Assembly (NCBI RefSeq): GCF_009360615.1
Contig: NZ_SPEY01000022.1
Coordinates: 26,290-90,289, forward strand
Direction of reading: 5' to 3'
Length of the DNA stretch: 64,000 bases
Origin: Comamonas sp.
Lineage (GTDB): Bacteria > Pseudomonadota > Gammaproteobacteria > Burkholderiales > Burkholderiaceae_C
The notes under the pieces are model-generated. The model was not told where the DNA came from and made no database searches. It saw only the letters and a list, made by a program, of their open reading frames with translations. Of the stretch, positions 9,941-18,950 are shown piece by piece. Both the position numbers and the translations under genes were made by a program. Each line of letters opens with the position of its first letter. Position 1 is the first letter of the stretch.

Positions 9941-10624
9941 ATGACTACTGAAAACCATAGCGCCCGGCGACCGCGCCGCTTCGACCTGATTGCATTTGAC
10001 TGGGATGGAACCGTGGCAGACTCCACGGCCATCATCAGTCGCAGCATCCAGGAGGCGGTGCGGGATGTGGGAGGCACCGTGCCCAGTGACGAGCAGGCGG
10101 CCTATGTGATTGGCATGGCATTGATGCCGGCCCTGGCGCGCGCGGCACCCGATGTGCCGCCCGAAAAATATCCGGAGCTGGCCAATCGCTACCGCTTTCA
10201 CTTCTTCAAGCATCAGGACGATATCTGCGTGTTTGACGGCATCCTGCCGCTGCTTGCCGAGCTGCGCGAGCGCGGCCACTGGCTGACCGTGGCCACCGGC
10301 AAGAGCCGCATGGGGCTCAACCATGCGCTGCAGGACCCGCAGCTCAAGGGATTGTTCGACGGTTCGCGCACGGCCGACGAGACCGCCGGCAAGCCCAGTC
10401 CGCTGATGCTGCACGAGCTGATGGCCGAGTTCGGTGTGGAGCCCGAGCGCACGCTGATGATTGGCGATACCACGCACGACCTGCAGATGGCGCAGAATGC
10501 CGGCTGTGCCTGTGTGGGGGTGTCCTATGGTGCCCATGCACCCGACGGCTTTGCCCAGTTCGATCCGCTGTTCGTGGCCGATTCCACGACGCAGCTGCGG
10601 GCCTGGCTGTTGGCCAACGCGTGA
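9941..10624 (+). CDS. HAD-superfamily phosphatase (Gph-like)
   Basis: A 227-residue cytoplasmic hydrolase of HAD subfamily IA. All four motifs are present: the nucleophile Asp in LIAFDWDGTVADS, the Thr of LTVATGKSRMGL, the Lys in AGKPSPLML, and the acidic pair in MIGDTTHDLQMAQNAG. The alpha-helical cap follows motif I. Small phosphate esters such as phosphoglycolate or pyridoxal phosphate are typical substrates, but the exact one cannot be read from sequence. It starts nine bases after rluC and overlaps the next gene by four bases (GTGA), so rluC, this gene, the Rieske gene and the peptidase gene form one operon. Confidence 0.9.
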   Translation: MTTENHSARRPRRFDLIAFDWDGTVADSTAIISRSIQEAVRDVGGTVPSDEQAAYVIGMALMPALARAAPDVPPEKYPELANRYRFHFFKHQDDICVFDGILPLLAELRERGHWLTVATGKSRMGLNHALQDPQLKGLFDGSRTADETAGKPSPLMLHELMAEFGVEPERTLMIGDTTHDLQMAQNAGCACVGVSYGAHAPDGFAQFDPLFVADSTTQLRAWLLANA

Positions 10625-10998
10625 AGCCAGATATGACAGATGCCGTGGAGCTGTGCGCCAGTGCGGATCTTGCCGACGGTGGCCGGGCGGTGGGCTTTGA
10701 TGTGCTTTATGCGGGGCAGAGCAGCCGCGCTTTTGCGATTCGATACCAGGGCAAGGTTCATGCCTATCTGAATCGCTGCAGCCATATTCCCATGGAGATG
10801 GACTACCAGGAAGGTCAGCTTTTTGACGATTCCGGCCGCTGGCTGTTGTGTTCTACCCACGGGGCGGCCTACGAACCTGACAGCGGCGTCTGCGCAGGCG
10901 GTCCTTGCCGTGGCGGGCTGGTAAAAATTGCCTTGAGCGAAAGCGGCGGCATGGTGCGCTGGCATACTGGACCACAACTGAAACCATTGAAGTTTTGA
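10621..10998 (+). CDS. Small Rieske [2Fe-2S] protein
   Basis: A 125-residue single-domain Rieske protein. The two iron-sulphur ligand pairs are visible: Cys-x-His in LNRCSHIPMEMDY and Cys-x2-His in LLCSTHGAAYEPDSG. It lacks a membrane anchor and resembles the free Rieske ferredoxins related to the NirD/biphenyl-dioxygenase ferredoxin type. An electron-transfer role is likely; the partner is unknown. The GTG at 10621 overlaps the preceding stop codon; an ATG at 10633 is an alternative start. The S49 peptidase gene follows after one base. Confidence 0.9.
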   Translation: MKPDMTDAVELCASADLADGGRAVGFDVLYAGQSSRAFAIRYQGKVHAYLNRCSHIPMEMDYQEGQLFDDSGRWLLCSTHGAAYEPDSGVCAGGPCRGGLVKIALSESGGMVRWHTGPQLKPLKF

Positions 10999-10999
10999 G

Positions 11000-12055
11000 A
11001 TGAGTTCCCCAAACACACCTGATAACCATGATTCCCAGCCGCATGTGACGCCGGGTGCCGACCTGTGGTCCAAGGCGCCTGCAGCGTCCGCTGAGGCCCC
11101 TGCGGCGGCGGCCAAGGCCTTCGGGAGCGGGGGGTGGGAGCGCGATGTGCTGGAAAAGCTGGTGTTCGCCTCCATCAAGGAGCAGCGAGCCGCGCGGCGC
11201 TGGCGCTTTTTCAGCCGTCTGCTGTGGTCGGTGGTGGTGCTGCTGGTGCTGTGGGTGGTCTTCTTCAAGGACACGGCCACCAAGGCCAGCACGTCGCCGC
11301 ATACCGCGGTGGTCGAGATCAAGGGCGAGATTGCATCGGGAGCGGACGCCAGTGCGGAGTTCGTGGTGGCGGCCATGCGCAGCGCCTTTGAGGACTCGGG
11401 CTCGCGCGCCGTGGTGCTGCTGATCAACTCCCCCGGCGGAAGCCCCGTGCAGGCCGGCATCATCAATGACGAGATGACGCGTCTCAAGGCCAAGTACAAC
11501 AAGCCTCTGTATGCGGTGGTTGAAGAGTCTTGCGCCTCGGCGGCCTATTACATCGCTGCGGCAGCCGACGAAATCTTCGTCGACAAGGCCAGCATCGTGG
11601 GCAGCATCGGGGTGCTCATGGATGGCTTTGGCTTTACCGGGGTGATGGACAAGGTGGGCGTGGAGCGCCGCCTGCTGACGGCCGGCGAGAACAAGGGCTT
11701 CCTCGACCCCTTCAGCCCCATGTCGGCGCAGCAAAAGGAATTTGCGCTGCAGATGCTGGAGCAGATTCACCAGCAGTTCATCGGTGTGGTCAAGGCCGGT
11801 CGTGGTGACCGTCTGCACGAAACTCCCGAGATGTTCAGCGGACTGTTCTGGACCGGTCAGCAGGCCGTGGAGCTGGGGCTGGCCGACAAGCTGGGCAGCC
11901 TCGACTATGTGGCGCGCGAGGTGGTCAAGGCCGAGGAAGTCATCGACTACACCCGGCGCGACAATGTGGCCGAACGTCTGGCCAAGCGCTTTGGTGCCGC
12001 CATTGGCGAAGGATCGGTGAAGGCCATGCGCGGCCTGGTGCCCAGCATTCGCTGA
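11000..12055 (+). CDS. S49-family peptidase (SppA/SohB-like)
   Basis: A 351-residue inner-membrane protein, probably degrading cleaved signal peptides or membrane proteins. One transmembrane helix (about residues 77-93, LLWSVVVLLVLWVVFF) follows a Pro/Ala-rich cytoplasmic tail; the peptidase domain faces the periplasm. The crotonase-like fold segment VVLLINSPGGSPVQAG precedes the nucleophile region EESCASAAYYIAAAADEIF, where the Ser of CASAAYY is the likely catalytic residue; a Lys in AGENKGFLDPFSPMS is the likely base. The single S49 domain is shorter than E. coli SppA (two domains, 618 residues) and closer to the short form. It ends the rluC operon before a terminator. Confidence 0.9.
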   Translation: MSSPNTPDNHDSQPHVTPGADLWSKAPAASAEAPAAAAKAFGSGGWERDVLEKLVFASIKEQRAARRWRFFSRLLWSVVVLLVLWVVFFKDTATKASTSPHTAVVEIKGEIASGADASAEFVVAAMRSAFEDSGSRAVVLLINSPGGSPVQAGIINDEMTRLKAKYNKPLYAVVEESCASAAYYIAAAADEIFVDKASIVGSIGVLMDGFGFTGVMDKVGVERRLLTAGENKGFLDPFSPMSAQQKEFALQMLEQIHQQFIGVVKAGRGDRLHETPEMFSGLFWTGQQAVELGLADKLGSLDYVAREVVKAEEVIDYTRRDNVAERLAKRFGAAIGEGSVKAMRGLVPSIR

Positions 12056-12110
12056 TCAAGCGCCTGGAGGGCAGATATCCCTTCCGGATAAGCGCTTGTA
12101 GCCATCCATC

Positions 12111-12146
12111 AAAAAAAGCCTGCGGTGTCTGCCGCAGGCTTTTTTG
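12111..12146. terminator. Bidirectional Rho-independent terminator
   Basis: The stem GCCTGCGG/CCGCAGGC with a short loop is flanked by AAAAAAA on the left and TTTTTT on the right, so it can terminate both the peptidase operon (plus) and the methylase gene (minus) that converge here. Confidence 0.9.
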
Positions 12147-12157
12147 ATTCCGGGCGC

Positions 12158-12946
12158 TCATCGGCCTATGGCAAACACCACCGGCGTACGGTTGTCGGGC
12201 GGTGCATTGCGCTGGCGCCATTCGCGCACCAGATGGCTTTCAATGCGTGCCGTCTCCAGCGTCAACCCGCTCGCCAGGGCCAGCCGGGTATTCGGCTGCA
12301 GGGTTTGCAGCAGCGCCTGCCAGAGTGCGGCATTGCGGTACGGCGTCTCGATGAACTGCTGGGTCTGGCCTTGGCGCAGGGCCAGGTTCTCCAGCTCCTT
12401 GATGCGGGCCGTGCGCTCGGCGCCATCCTGGGGCACATAGCCGACAAAGGCAAAGTTCTGGCCGTTGAGGCCGCTGGCCGCCAGGCCCAGTAGCAGCGAG
12501 ACCGGTCCTGTCAGCGGCACGACGCGAATGCCCAGATCATGGGCCGCGCGCACGATGGAGCTGCCCGGGTCGGCCACGGCCGGCATGCCTGCCTCGCTGA
12601 TCAAGCCCATGTCCTGTCCGGCCAGTGCTGGCGCCAGCAGGGGCTTGGGGTCGAAGACGGCGCCGCCCTTGTTGCCATGGTCGCCTTTTTTGTGGGCTTC
12701 GCGTGGCAGCTCGGCAATGTTCTGGGCCTGCAGCGGCGCAGCCAGCGGGAACAAGGCGTCGATGCGCTTGAGATAGGCGCGTGCCGTCTTGGCGTTTTCG
12801 CTGATCCAGTGGGTCAGGGAGGCGGCGCGGCGCAGCGTGCCCTCGGGCAGCACCTCGGTCAATGCAGTCTGGCTTTCGCAGCCGAAATCGAGCGGTGCCG
12901 GCACCAGGTAAAGGGTGCCGGCCTTGCTTTTAGATGTCTCGCTCAT
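12158..12946 (-). CDS. RsmI-like SAM-dependent methyltransferase (tetrapyrrole methylase fold)
   Basis: A 262-residue protein of the tetrapyrrole methylase fold. It has the RsmI-type signatures DMGLISEAGMPAVADPGS (compare SDAGTPxxxDPG) and VVPLTGPVSLLLGLAASGLN, and a later FIETPYRNAALWQALL block. RsmI methylates the 2'-oxygen of C1402 in 16S rRNA. This protein diverges at the N-terminus (FGCESQTALTEVLPEGTLRR) and looks like the paralogue common in Betaproteobacteria rather than RsmI itself, so the substrate is not assigned. It overlaps yceF upstream by four bases (ATGA) and the two are surely co-transcribed. Confidence 0.85.
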   Translation of the reverse strand: MSETSKSKAGTLYLVPAPLDFGCESQTALTEVLPEGTLRRAASLTHWISENAKTARAYLKRIDALFPLAAPLQAQNIAELPREAHKKGDHGNKGGAVFDPKPLLAPALAGQDMGLISEAGMPAVADPGSSIVRAAHDLGIRVVPLTGPVSLLLGLAASGLNGQNFAFVGYVPQDGAERTARIKELENLALRQGQTQQFIETPYRNAALWQALLQTLQPNTRLALASGLTLETARIESHLVREWRQRNAPPDNRTPVVFAIGR

Positions 12947-13551
12947 GGCAGAACCACTCCTGCAGCGCGCAGCAACTGGCAGGTGCGGATCAGCGGCAGG
13001 CCAATCAGTGCGGTGGGGTCGTCGCTGACGATGGCGTCCAGCAGTGCGATGCCCAGGCCTTCGCTCTTGGCCGAGCCTGCGCAGTCGTAGGGCTGCTCGG
13101 CACGCAGATAGCGCTCGATCTCCAGGTCGTTCAGTGTGCGAAAGCGCACCTGCACCGTGACCACGCTGGATTCCATGAAGCCGGTTTCGGCACAGCTCAC
13201 GCAGACACCGGTGTGGAAATTCATCTGGCGGCCGCTCATCTGCCGCAGCTGCTCGGTGGCGCGCTCGTGGGTGCCGGGCTTGGACAGGGGGAGGCCATCA
13301 AGTTCGGGAACCTGGTCGGAGCCAATCACGATGGCGCCGGGGTGCAAGCGAGCCACGGCCTGCGCCTTGGCCACGGCCAGACGCAGACTCAACCCGTGGG
13401 GCGTTTCGCCGTCGAGCGGGGTTTCATCCACTTCGGGAGACACCGTTTCGAACGGCAGTTGCAGGCGGGCGAGCAGCTCGCGGCGGTAGCGCGAGGTGGA
13501 GCCAAGAATCAATGGACGCTCAAGTCGTCCGGCAATCAATAAGTCGGGCAT
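12943..13551 (-). CDS. yceF: Maf-family nucleotide pyrophosphatase YceF
   Basis: A 202-residue Maf/YceF protein. E. coli YceF hydrolyses m7GTP and related modified nucleotides to the monophosphate. Features are LILGSTSRYRRELLARL at the start of the fold, VDETPLDGETP, the catalytic-acid segment IVIGSDQVPELDG, and the downstream KPGTHERATEQLRQMSGR. The first 12 residues (MPDLLIAGRLER) are a short extension. In many Proteobacteria yceF stands opposite yceD-rpmF-plsX, as here; only 25 bases separate the two start codons, so the promoters must overlap the coding regions. Confidence 0.93.
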   Translation of the reverse strand: MPDLLIAGRLERPLILGSTSRYRRELLARLQLPFETVSPEVDETPLDGETPHGLSLRLAVAKAQAVARLHPGAIVIGSDQVPELDGLPLSKPGTHERATEQLRQMSGRQMNFHTGVCVSCAETGFMESSVVTVQVRFRTLNDLEIERYLRAEQPYDCAGSAKSEGLGIALLDAIVSDDPTALIGLPLIRTCQLLRAAGVVLP

Positions 13552-13576
13552 TGCGCGATTCTCTTACACTGGCTGC

Positions 13577-14131
13577 ATGAGCAAGGATTTTTCTGCGACC
13601 CGGCTGGACGTGCGCGCTTTCGCGCAGGCTGCGGGTCATCTGCATGGGCAGGCGCCATTGTCGGACTTCAAGCGTCTGGCAGCCGATGCGCTGCCCATTA
13701 CGGGCGAGCAGCCCCTGGTGCGCTGGGAAGCCGAAGGCGAGCTGGTGGCGCAAAAAGGCGGCAGCGGCCACGTGTGGCTGCACCTGAGTGCCGAGGTGGA
13801 TCTGCCGTTGACCTGTCAGCGATGCCTGACCGAGGCCGATATTCCCCTTTATGTGGATCGGTCATTCCGCTTCGTTACGGACGAGGCGACGGCGGAGCTG
13901 GAAGATGACGACAGCGATGAGGATGTGCTGGCACTGAGCAGCGAGTTCAATCTGCTGGAGCTGATCGAAGACGAGCTGCTGATGGAGGTGCCCGTGGTGC
14001 CCCGCCACGAAGTCTGCCCGGTACCCGTCAAGCTGGAGGTCAGCGACGACGCCTTCGAGCAGGCCAATGAGCAAAAGGAAAACCCTTTTGCCGTGCTGCA
14101 GTCTCTCAATGTAGGCAAGTCTGCCGACTGA
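13577..14131 (+). CDS. yceD: YceD (DUF177), 23S rRNA accumulation protein
   Basis: A 184-residue DUF177 protein. In other organisms YceD is needed for normal 23S rRNA accumulation and its gene is tied to rpmF. The conserved metal-binding-like core is seen: LPLTCQRCLTEADIPLYVDR with Cys-x2-Cys, a long acidic stretch, and the C-terminal pair HEVCPVPVKLEV with the end motif NPFAVLQSLNV. The ATG at 13577 is chosen because it gives MSKDFSATRLDVRAFAQAAG, like homologues. It has no Shine-Dalgarno sequence, and TACACT six bases upstream could be a -10 box, so a leaderless mRNA is possible. Confidence 0.92.
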   Translation: MSKDFSATRLDVRAFAQAAGHLHGQAPLSDFKRLAADALPITGEQPLVRWEAEGELVAQKGGSGHVWLHLSAEVDLPLTCQRCLTEADIPLYVDRSFRFVTDEATAELEDDDSDEDVLALSSEFNLLELIEDELLMEVPVVPRHEVCPVPVKLEVSDDAFEQANEQKENPFAVLQSLNVGKSAD

Positions 14132-14159
14132 ACCATCCCGGAGCACGATGGGGATTTGA

Positions 14160-14370
14160 TTTTGCATGGGCTGCGAAAAGCGTTTGCGCTATAATCGTGA
14201 GCTTCGCGCGAAACCCCCTCGTGTCTTTAATGGGCTGATCGCGTTTTTTTAGGACTTGCACAGACAAGGGTGCACCTGCTCTCGGTGGGTGTGTCGAAAG
14301 GCAGAATTCTTTGCCCGGTCTTGTCGTGCGGGTCGTGTTACCAACCCTTTCAAGATACACAGGAGCCATC
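14160..14370 (+). promoter_or_regulatory. rpmF promoter and long leader
   Basis: A perfect TATAAT at 14190-14195 lies 176 bases before rpmF. The -35 is poor: TTGCAT at 14162 is 22 bases away, which is too far. If transcription starts near 14202, the rpmF mRNA has a leader of about 170 bases with GTTTTTTT at 14244. An AGGAG at 14361 is the rpmF ribosome site. No hairpin with an obvious ligand-binding form was recognised. Confidence 0.55.
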
Positions 14371-14553
14371 ATGGCTGTTCAGCAAAACAAGAAGTCTCCC
14401 TCCAAGCGCGGCATGCACCGTTCGCACAATGCACTGAATGTGCCTGGCATCGCTGTTGAAGCCACCACCGGCGAGACACATCTGCGCCACCACATCAGCC
14501 CCAACGGCGTGTACCGTGGCCGTCAAGTGCTGAAGAACAAGTCCGAAGCCTAA
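14371..14553 (+). CDS. rpmF: 50S ribosomal protein L32
   Basis: A 60-residue L32 protein: [20 protein letters not shown] followed by the typical C-terminal block [15 protein letters not shown]. The Cys pairs of zinc-type L32 proteins are absent, as in the usual proteobacterial form. The start is fixed by AGGAG five bases before the ATG; the frame is open further upstream but that part is not conserved. It follows yceD and precedes plsX as in most Proteobacteria, but a strong terminator separates it from plsX. Confidence 0.98.
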   Translation: MAVQQNKKSPSKRGMHRSHNALNVPGIAVEATTGETHLRHHISPNGVYRGRQVLKNKSEA

Positions 14554-14570
14554 GCGACGACTGCATTCGC

Positions 14571-14616
14571 AAAGCCTGTTGCTACATTTTTTGTAGCAAC
14601 AGGCTTTTGTTTTTAT
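14571..14616 (+). terminator. Rho-independent terminator of rpmF
   Basis: The stem GCCTGTTGCTAC/GTAGCAACAGGC, with a T-rich six-base loop, is followed by TTTTGTTTTT. It starts 18 bases after the rpmF stop. Confidence 0.92.
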
Positions 14617-14750
14617 GGGAGATATTTGCAAAATCAGCCTTGGCTGGCCTTGCTGCACAATTCCAGGGCTGGTTTTGCAGATAACTCCTGTGGTGGTCCC
14701 TGGACCATTCAGTTCATTACCCCAAACCCGATTGGACCTGTCAGTCGCCC

Positions 14751-15791
14751 ATGATTACTTTGGCTGTTGACTGCATGGGGGGCGATCATGGCCCCCGCGT
14801 CACGCTGGCCGCGTGTCGTCAGTTTCTGAATTTACACCCCGATGCGCATTTGCTGCTGGTCGGCAAGGCCGAGGAGTTGGCTGGTTTCAAGCACGAGCGT
14901 GTGACCATCGTCCCCGCCACGGAAGTGGTGAGCATGGATGACCCCGTGGAAGTGGCCTTGCGCAAGAAAAAGGACTCTTCCATGCGCGTGGCCGTGCAGC
15001 AGGTCAAGAACGGAGCGGCCCAGGCTGCAGTGTCTGCCGGCAATACCGGTGCGCTGATGGCGATCTCGCGCTATCTGCTCAAGACCCTGGACGGCATCGA
15101 CCGTCCGGCGATTGCCTTCGGTTTGCCCAACGCCAAGGGCAGCGACACCACCATGCTGGACTTGGGAGCCAATGTGGACTGCACGGCGGAGCATCTGCTG
15201 CAGTTCGCGGTCATGGGCTCGGCCCTGGTGTCGGCGCTCAAGAACACGGAGGCTCCCAGTGTCGGTCTGCTCAATATCGGTGAAGAGCTGATCAAGGGCA
15301 GCGAAGTCATCAAGCGTGCCGGCGAGTTGCTGCGCGCCGCAGGCGATGCGGGCAACCTCAACTTCTACGGCAATGTGGAAGGCAACGACACCTTCAAGGG
15401 AGTGGTGGATATTGTGGTGTGCGATGGCTTCGTCGGGAACGTCGCACTCAAGACCACCGAAGGGGTTGCCTCGATGATCTCGGGAATTCTCAAGGAAGAG
15501 TTCAAGCGCAATATCTTCACCAAGATTGCTGCCATCATTGCTTATCCGGTGCTATCTGCGCTGATGAAGCGTGTTGATCACCGGCGCTACAACGGCGCTG
15601 CCTTGCTGGGTCTGCGCGGACTGGTCTTCAAAAGCCATGGCTCGGCCGATGCAATGGCATTCGAGCACGCGTTGAACCGCGCGTATGATGCGGCACGCAA
15701 CAACCTGCTTGACCGTGTCCGCAGCCGTATTGCTGCTGCCGCACCTTTGCTGCTGGCAGCGCAGACGGAATCTGGAACTTCGGCGCCCTGA
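14751..15791 (+). CDS. plsX: Phosphate acyltransferase PlsX
   Basis: PlsX makes acyl-phosphate from acyl-ACP for the first acylation of glycerol 3-phosphate in phospholipid synthesis; it is a peripheral membrane enzyme. The 346-residue protein has the start [15 protein letters not shown], the central [27 protein letters not shown] and the C-terminal [21 protein letters not shown]. It begins the fatty-acid cluster; fabH follows after eight bases. No strong promoter was seen in the 134 bases after the rpmF terminator, though CACAAT near 14656 might serve. Confidence 0.97.
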   Translation: MITLAVDCMGGDHGPRVTLAACRQFLNLHPDAHLLLVGKAEELAGFKHERVTIVPATEVVSMDDPVEVALRKKKDSSMRVAVQQVKNGAAQAAVSAGNTGALMAISRYLLKTLDGIDRPAIAFGLPNAKGSDTTMLDLGANVDCTAEHLLQFAVMGSALVSALKNTEAPSVGLLNIGEELIKGSEVIKRAGELLRAAGDAGNLNFYGNVEGNDTFKGVVDIVVCDGFVGNVALKTTEGVASMISGILKEEFKRNIFTKIAAIIAYPVLSALMKRVDHRRYNGAALLGLRGLVFKSHGSADAMAFEHALNRAYDAARNNLLDRVRSRIAAAAPLLLAAQTESGTSAP

Positions 15792-15799
15792 TAGAAGAC

Positions 15800-16780
15800 A
15801 TGAGACGCTACGCACGCATCATCGGCACCGGCAGTTACCTGCCGCCCCGCCGCCTGACCAATCACGACCTCGCAGCCGAGCTGGCTCAGCGTGGCCTGGA
15901 AACCTCGGACGAATGGATCGTCGAGCGCACCGGCATTCGTGCCCGCCACTTTGCCGAGCCGGATGTGACCAGCAGCGATCTGGCCCTGGAAGCCAGCCGC
16001 AAGGCCATCGAGGCTGCAGGCATAGAAGCTTCGGGGATCGATCTGATCATCGTCGCCACGTCCACGCCGGACATGGTGTTCCCCTCCACGGCCGCCATCC
16101 TTCAGCACAAGCTGGGTATCAGCAACGGCTGCCCTGCATTTGATGTGCAGGCTGTGTGCAGCGGTTTCGTCTATGCCCTCACGGTGGCGGACTCCATGAT
16201 CCAGTCCGGCGCTGCCAAGCGCGTGCTGGTGGTGGGCTCGGAGGTCTTCAGCCGCATCCTGGATTTCAACGACCGCACGACCTGCGTGCTGTTCGGTGAT
16301 GGCGCAGGTGCCGTGGTGCTGGAGGCTTCCGATGAGCCCGGCATCCTGTCCACCGAGCTGCACGCCGATGGCAGCCATGTCGGCATCCTCTGCGTGCCGG
16401 GCAATGTCTCCGGCGGCAATGTCCTGGGCGATCCCCTGCTCAAGATGGACGGTCAGGCCGTGTTCAAGCTGGCGGTGAGCGTGCTGGACAAGGCTGCTCG
16501 CTCGGCGCTGGATAAGGCCGGCCTCACGGATGCCGACATCGACTGGCTGATTCCGCACCAGGCCAATATCCGCATCATGCAAAGCACGGCACGCAAGCTC
16601 AAGCTGTCGATGGACAAGGTGGTGGTGACCGTCGATCAGCATGGCAACACCTCGGCGGCCTCGATTCCTCTGGCGCTCGACCATGGCGTGCGCAGCGGCC
16701 AGGTCAAAAAGGGTCAGACCGTCTTGCTCGAAGGTGTCGGCGGTGGCTTCACCTGGGGTGCTGTGCTCGTCAAAATGTAG
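15800..16780 (+). CDS. fabH: 3-oxoacyl-ACP synthase III
   Basis: FabH condenses acetyl-CoA with malonyl-ACP to start fatty acid synthesis. The 326-residue protein has the catalytic Cys in [18 protein letters not shown], the His in [12 protein letters not shown] and an Asn in the later [15 protein letters not shown], which together form the Cys-His-Asn triad; [11 protein letters not shown] is the thiolase-fold glycine motif. ATG at 15800 gives the family start [15 protein letters not shown]. It lies between plsX and fabD in the usual order. Confidence 0.97.
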   Translation: MRRYARIIGTGSYLPPRRLTNHDLAAELAQRGLETSDEWIVERTGIRARHFAEPDVTSSDLALEASRKAIEAAGIEASGIDLIIVATSTPDMVFPSTAAILQHKLGISNGCPAFDVQAVCSGFVYALTVADSMIQSGAAKRVLVVGSEVFSRILDFNDRTTCVLFGDGAGAVVLEASDEPGILSTELHADGSHVGILCVPGNVSGGNVLGDPLLKMDGQAVFKLAVSVLDKAARSALDKAGLTDADIDWLIPHQANIRIMQSTARKLKLSMDKVVVTVDQHGNTSAASIPLALDHGVRSGQVKKGQTVLLEGVGGGFTWGAVLVKM

Positions 16781-16830
16781 CGTTGGACGAAAGCTATATA
16801 AGCGTTCAAGGTAGTTTTATACAAAGAAAT

Positions 16831-17775
16831 ATGAAGAAATTTGCATTTGTATTTCCGGGTCAGGGCTCTCAGTCTGTCGGCATGCTGGACGGCTGGGGGG
16901 ATCATCCCGTCGTGGCCCAGACCGTGGCCGAGGCCTCCGAAGCTCTGGGTGAGAATGTGGGTCTGCTGATCAAGGAAGGCCCCAAGGAGGCGCTGGCGTT
17001 GACCACCAATACCCAGCCCGTGATGCTGGTGGCCGGTGTGGCGGCCTGGCGTGTCTGGCAGGCCGAAGGCGGTGCGATGCCCGATGCCGTGGCTGGCCAT
17101 TCCCTGGGTGAGTACTCGGCCCTGGTGGCCTCCGGCGTGCTGACGCTGGCTCAGGCCGCTCCCCTGGTGCGCCTGCGCGCTGGCGCCATGCAGGATGCCG
17201 TGCCTGTGGGAACGGGCGGCATGGCCGCCGTTCTGGCGCTCGATGCGGAAAAGGTCAAGGCGGTCTGTGCCGAAGTGACGGCCCAGCTGGGCGGCGCAGA
17301 AGTGGTGGAAGCCGTGAACTTCAACGACCCCGGTCAGACCGTGATCGCCGGCAGCAAGCTGGCCGTGGAAAAGGCCTGCGAAGCGGTCAAGGCGGCAGGT
17401 GCCAAGCGCGCCCTGCCTCTGCCTGTGTCGGCGCCTTTCCACTCCAGCCTGATGAAGCCTGCCGCGGAAAAGCTCAAGGCTGCTCTGGCCGAGCTGACGC
17501 TGGCCGCCCCCTTGATTCCCGTCATCAACAATATCGACGTCACCGTCCAGACGGACGCTGACTCGATTCGTGATGCCCTGTACCGTCAGGCCTTTGGTCC
17601 GGTGCGCTGGGTGGAGTGCGTGCAGGCCATCAAGGCTCGCGGCGTGACCCATGTCGTGGAATGTGGACCCGGCAAGGTGCTGGCCGGCATGGTCAAGCGT
17701 ATTGACGCCGACCTGACGGGTGCTCCCCTGTTTGATACAGCCACCCTGGCTGACGTGAAAGAATTGCTCGCATGA
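16831..17775 (+). CDS. fabD: Malonyl-CoA:ACP transacylase
   Basis: FabD moves malonyl from CoA to ACP. The 314-residue protein starts at MKKFAFVFPGQGSQSVGML (ATG at 16831); the open frame upstream is not conserved. The catalytic Ser is in VAGHSLGEYSALVA, the Arg in LVRLRAGAMQDAV, and the His in SAPFHSSLMKPA. The end of the gene overlaps fabG by four bases (ATGA), so the two are translationally coupled. Confidence 0.97.
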   Translation: MKKFAFVFPGQGSQSVGMLDGWGDHPVVAQTVAEASEALGENVGLLIKEGPKEALALTTNTQPVMLVAGVAAWRVWQAEGGAMPDAVAGHSLGEYSALVASGVLTLAQAAPLVRLRAGAMQDAVPVGTGGMAAVLALDAEKVKAVCAEVTAQLGGAEVVEAVNFNDPGQTVIAGSKLAVEKACEAVKAAGAKRALPLPVSAPFHSSLMKPAAEKLKAALAELTLAAPLIPVINNIDVTVQTDADSIRDALYRQAFGPVRWVECVQAIKARGVTHVVECGPGKVLAGMVKRIDADLTGAPLFDTATLADVKELLA

Positions 17776-18515
17776 CTGAGAACCAGACCAAGCCCCAGGT
17801 TGCCCTGGTCACCGGTGCCACCCGTGGCATTGGTGCCGCCATCGCGCAGGAGCTGGCCTCCAAGGGCTATCAAGTGATTGGCACGGCCACATCGGATGCC
17901 GGTGCCGAAAAGATCACCCAGGCACTGTCCGCCTTCGGTGGCCGTGGTGTCACGCTGAACGTGACGGACGGCGCTGCCGTGGATGCCCTGATCGACTCGA
18001 TTGTCAAGAATGACGGCGGCCTGCATGTGCTGGTCAACAATGCCGGCATTACCCGCGACACCCTGGCGATGCGCATGAAGGACGACGACTGGGATGCCGT
18101 CACCGACACCAATCTGAAGGCTGTTTTCCGAGTCAGCCGTGCGGCTATTCGCCCCATGATGAAGCAGCGTTTTGGCCGCATCATCAGCATCACCAGCGTG
18201 GTCGGTGCCTCGGGCAATGCCGGTCAGGCCAACTATGCCGCAGCCAAGGCTGGCGTGGCAGGCATGACCCGTGCTCTGGCCAAGGAGCTGGGCAGCCGCG
18301 GGATCACCGTGAACTGCGTGGCTCCCGGCTTCATCGCCACCGACATGACGGCAGACCTGCCAGAGGCGCAGAAGGCTGCGCTCAAGGCGCAGATCGCCAT
18401 GGGCGACCTGGGGCAGCCCAGCGACATCGCACACGCCGTGGCCTACCTGGCCTCTGCCGGTGCCGGCTATGTGACGGGGCAGGAATTGCACGTCAACGGC
18501 GGCATGTACATGTGA
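17772..18515 (+). CDS. fabG: 3-oxoacyl-ACP reductase
   Basis: FabG reduces 3-oxoacyl-ACP with NADPH. It is a 247-residue short-chain dehydrogenase with the cofactor loop TGATRGIGAAIA, the structural NNAGITRD, and the Ser-Tyr-Lys site in SITSVVGASGNAGQANYAAAK. The C-terminal GAGYVTGQELHVNGGMYM is typical of FabG. A GC-rich hairpin follows, and acpP probably also has its own promoter. Confidence 0.97.
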   Translation: MTENQTKPQVALVTGATRGIGAAIAQELASKGYQVIGTATSDAGAEKITQALSAFGGRGVTLNVTDGAAVDALIDSIVKNDGGLHVLVNNAGITRDTLAMRMKDDDWDAVTDTNLKAVFRVSRAAIRPMMKQRFGRIISITSVVGASGNAGQANYAAAKAGVAGMTRALAKELGSRGITVNCVAPGFIATDMTADLPEAQKAALKAQIAMGDLGQPSDIAHAVAYLASAGAGYVTGQELHVNGGMYM

Positions 18516-18523
18516 GAAATTTC

Positions 18524-18557
18524 GGCAGCGCGGGCGGTGTTCGCCACCCCTGCTGCC
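18524..18557 (+). terminator. GC-rich hairpin after fabG
   Basis: GGCAGC and GCTGCC enclose a further paired GGCGG/CCACC region nine bases after the fabG stop. No T-run follows, so it may only attenuate or protect the fabG mRNA 3' end while acpP is expressed at a higher level. Confidence 0.4.
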
Positions 18558-18579
18558 AGAGGCTGAACATTTTTGCAAG

Positions 18580-18914
<335 letters not shown>

Positions 18915-18950
18915 GGTCTTTTTTCAGCGATCAGTTAAAGGTTTGAACGC

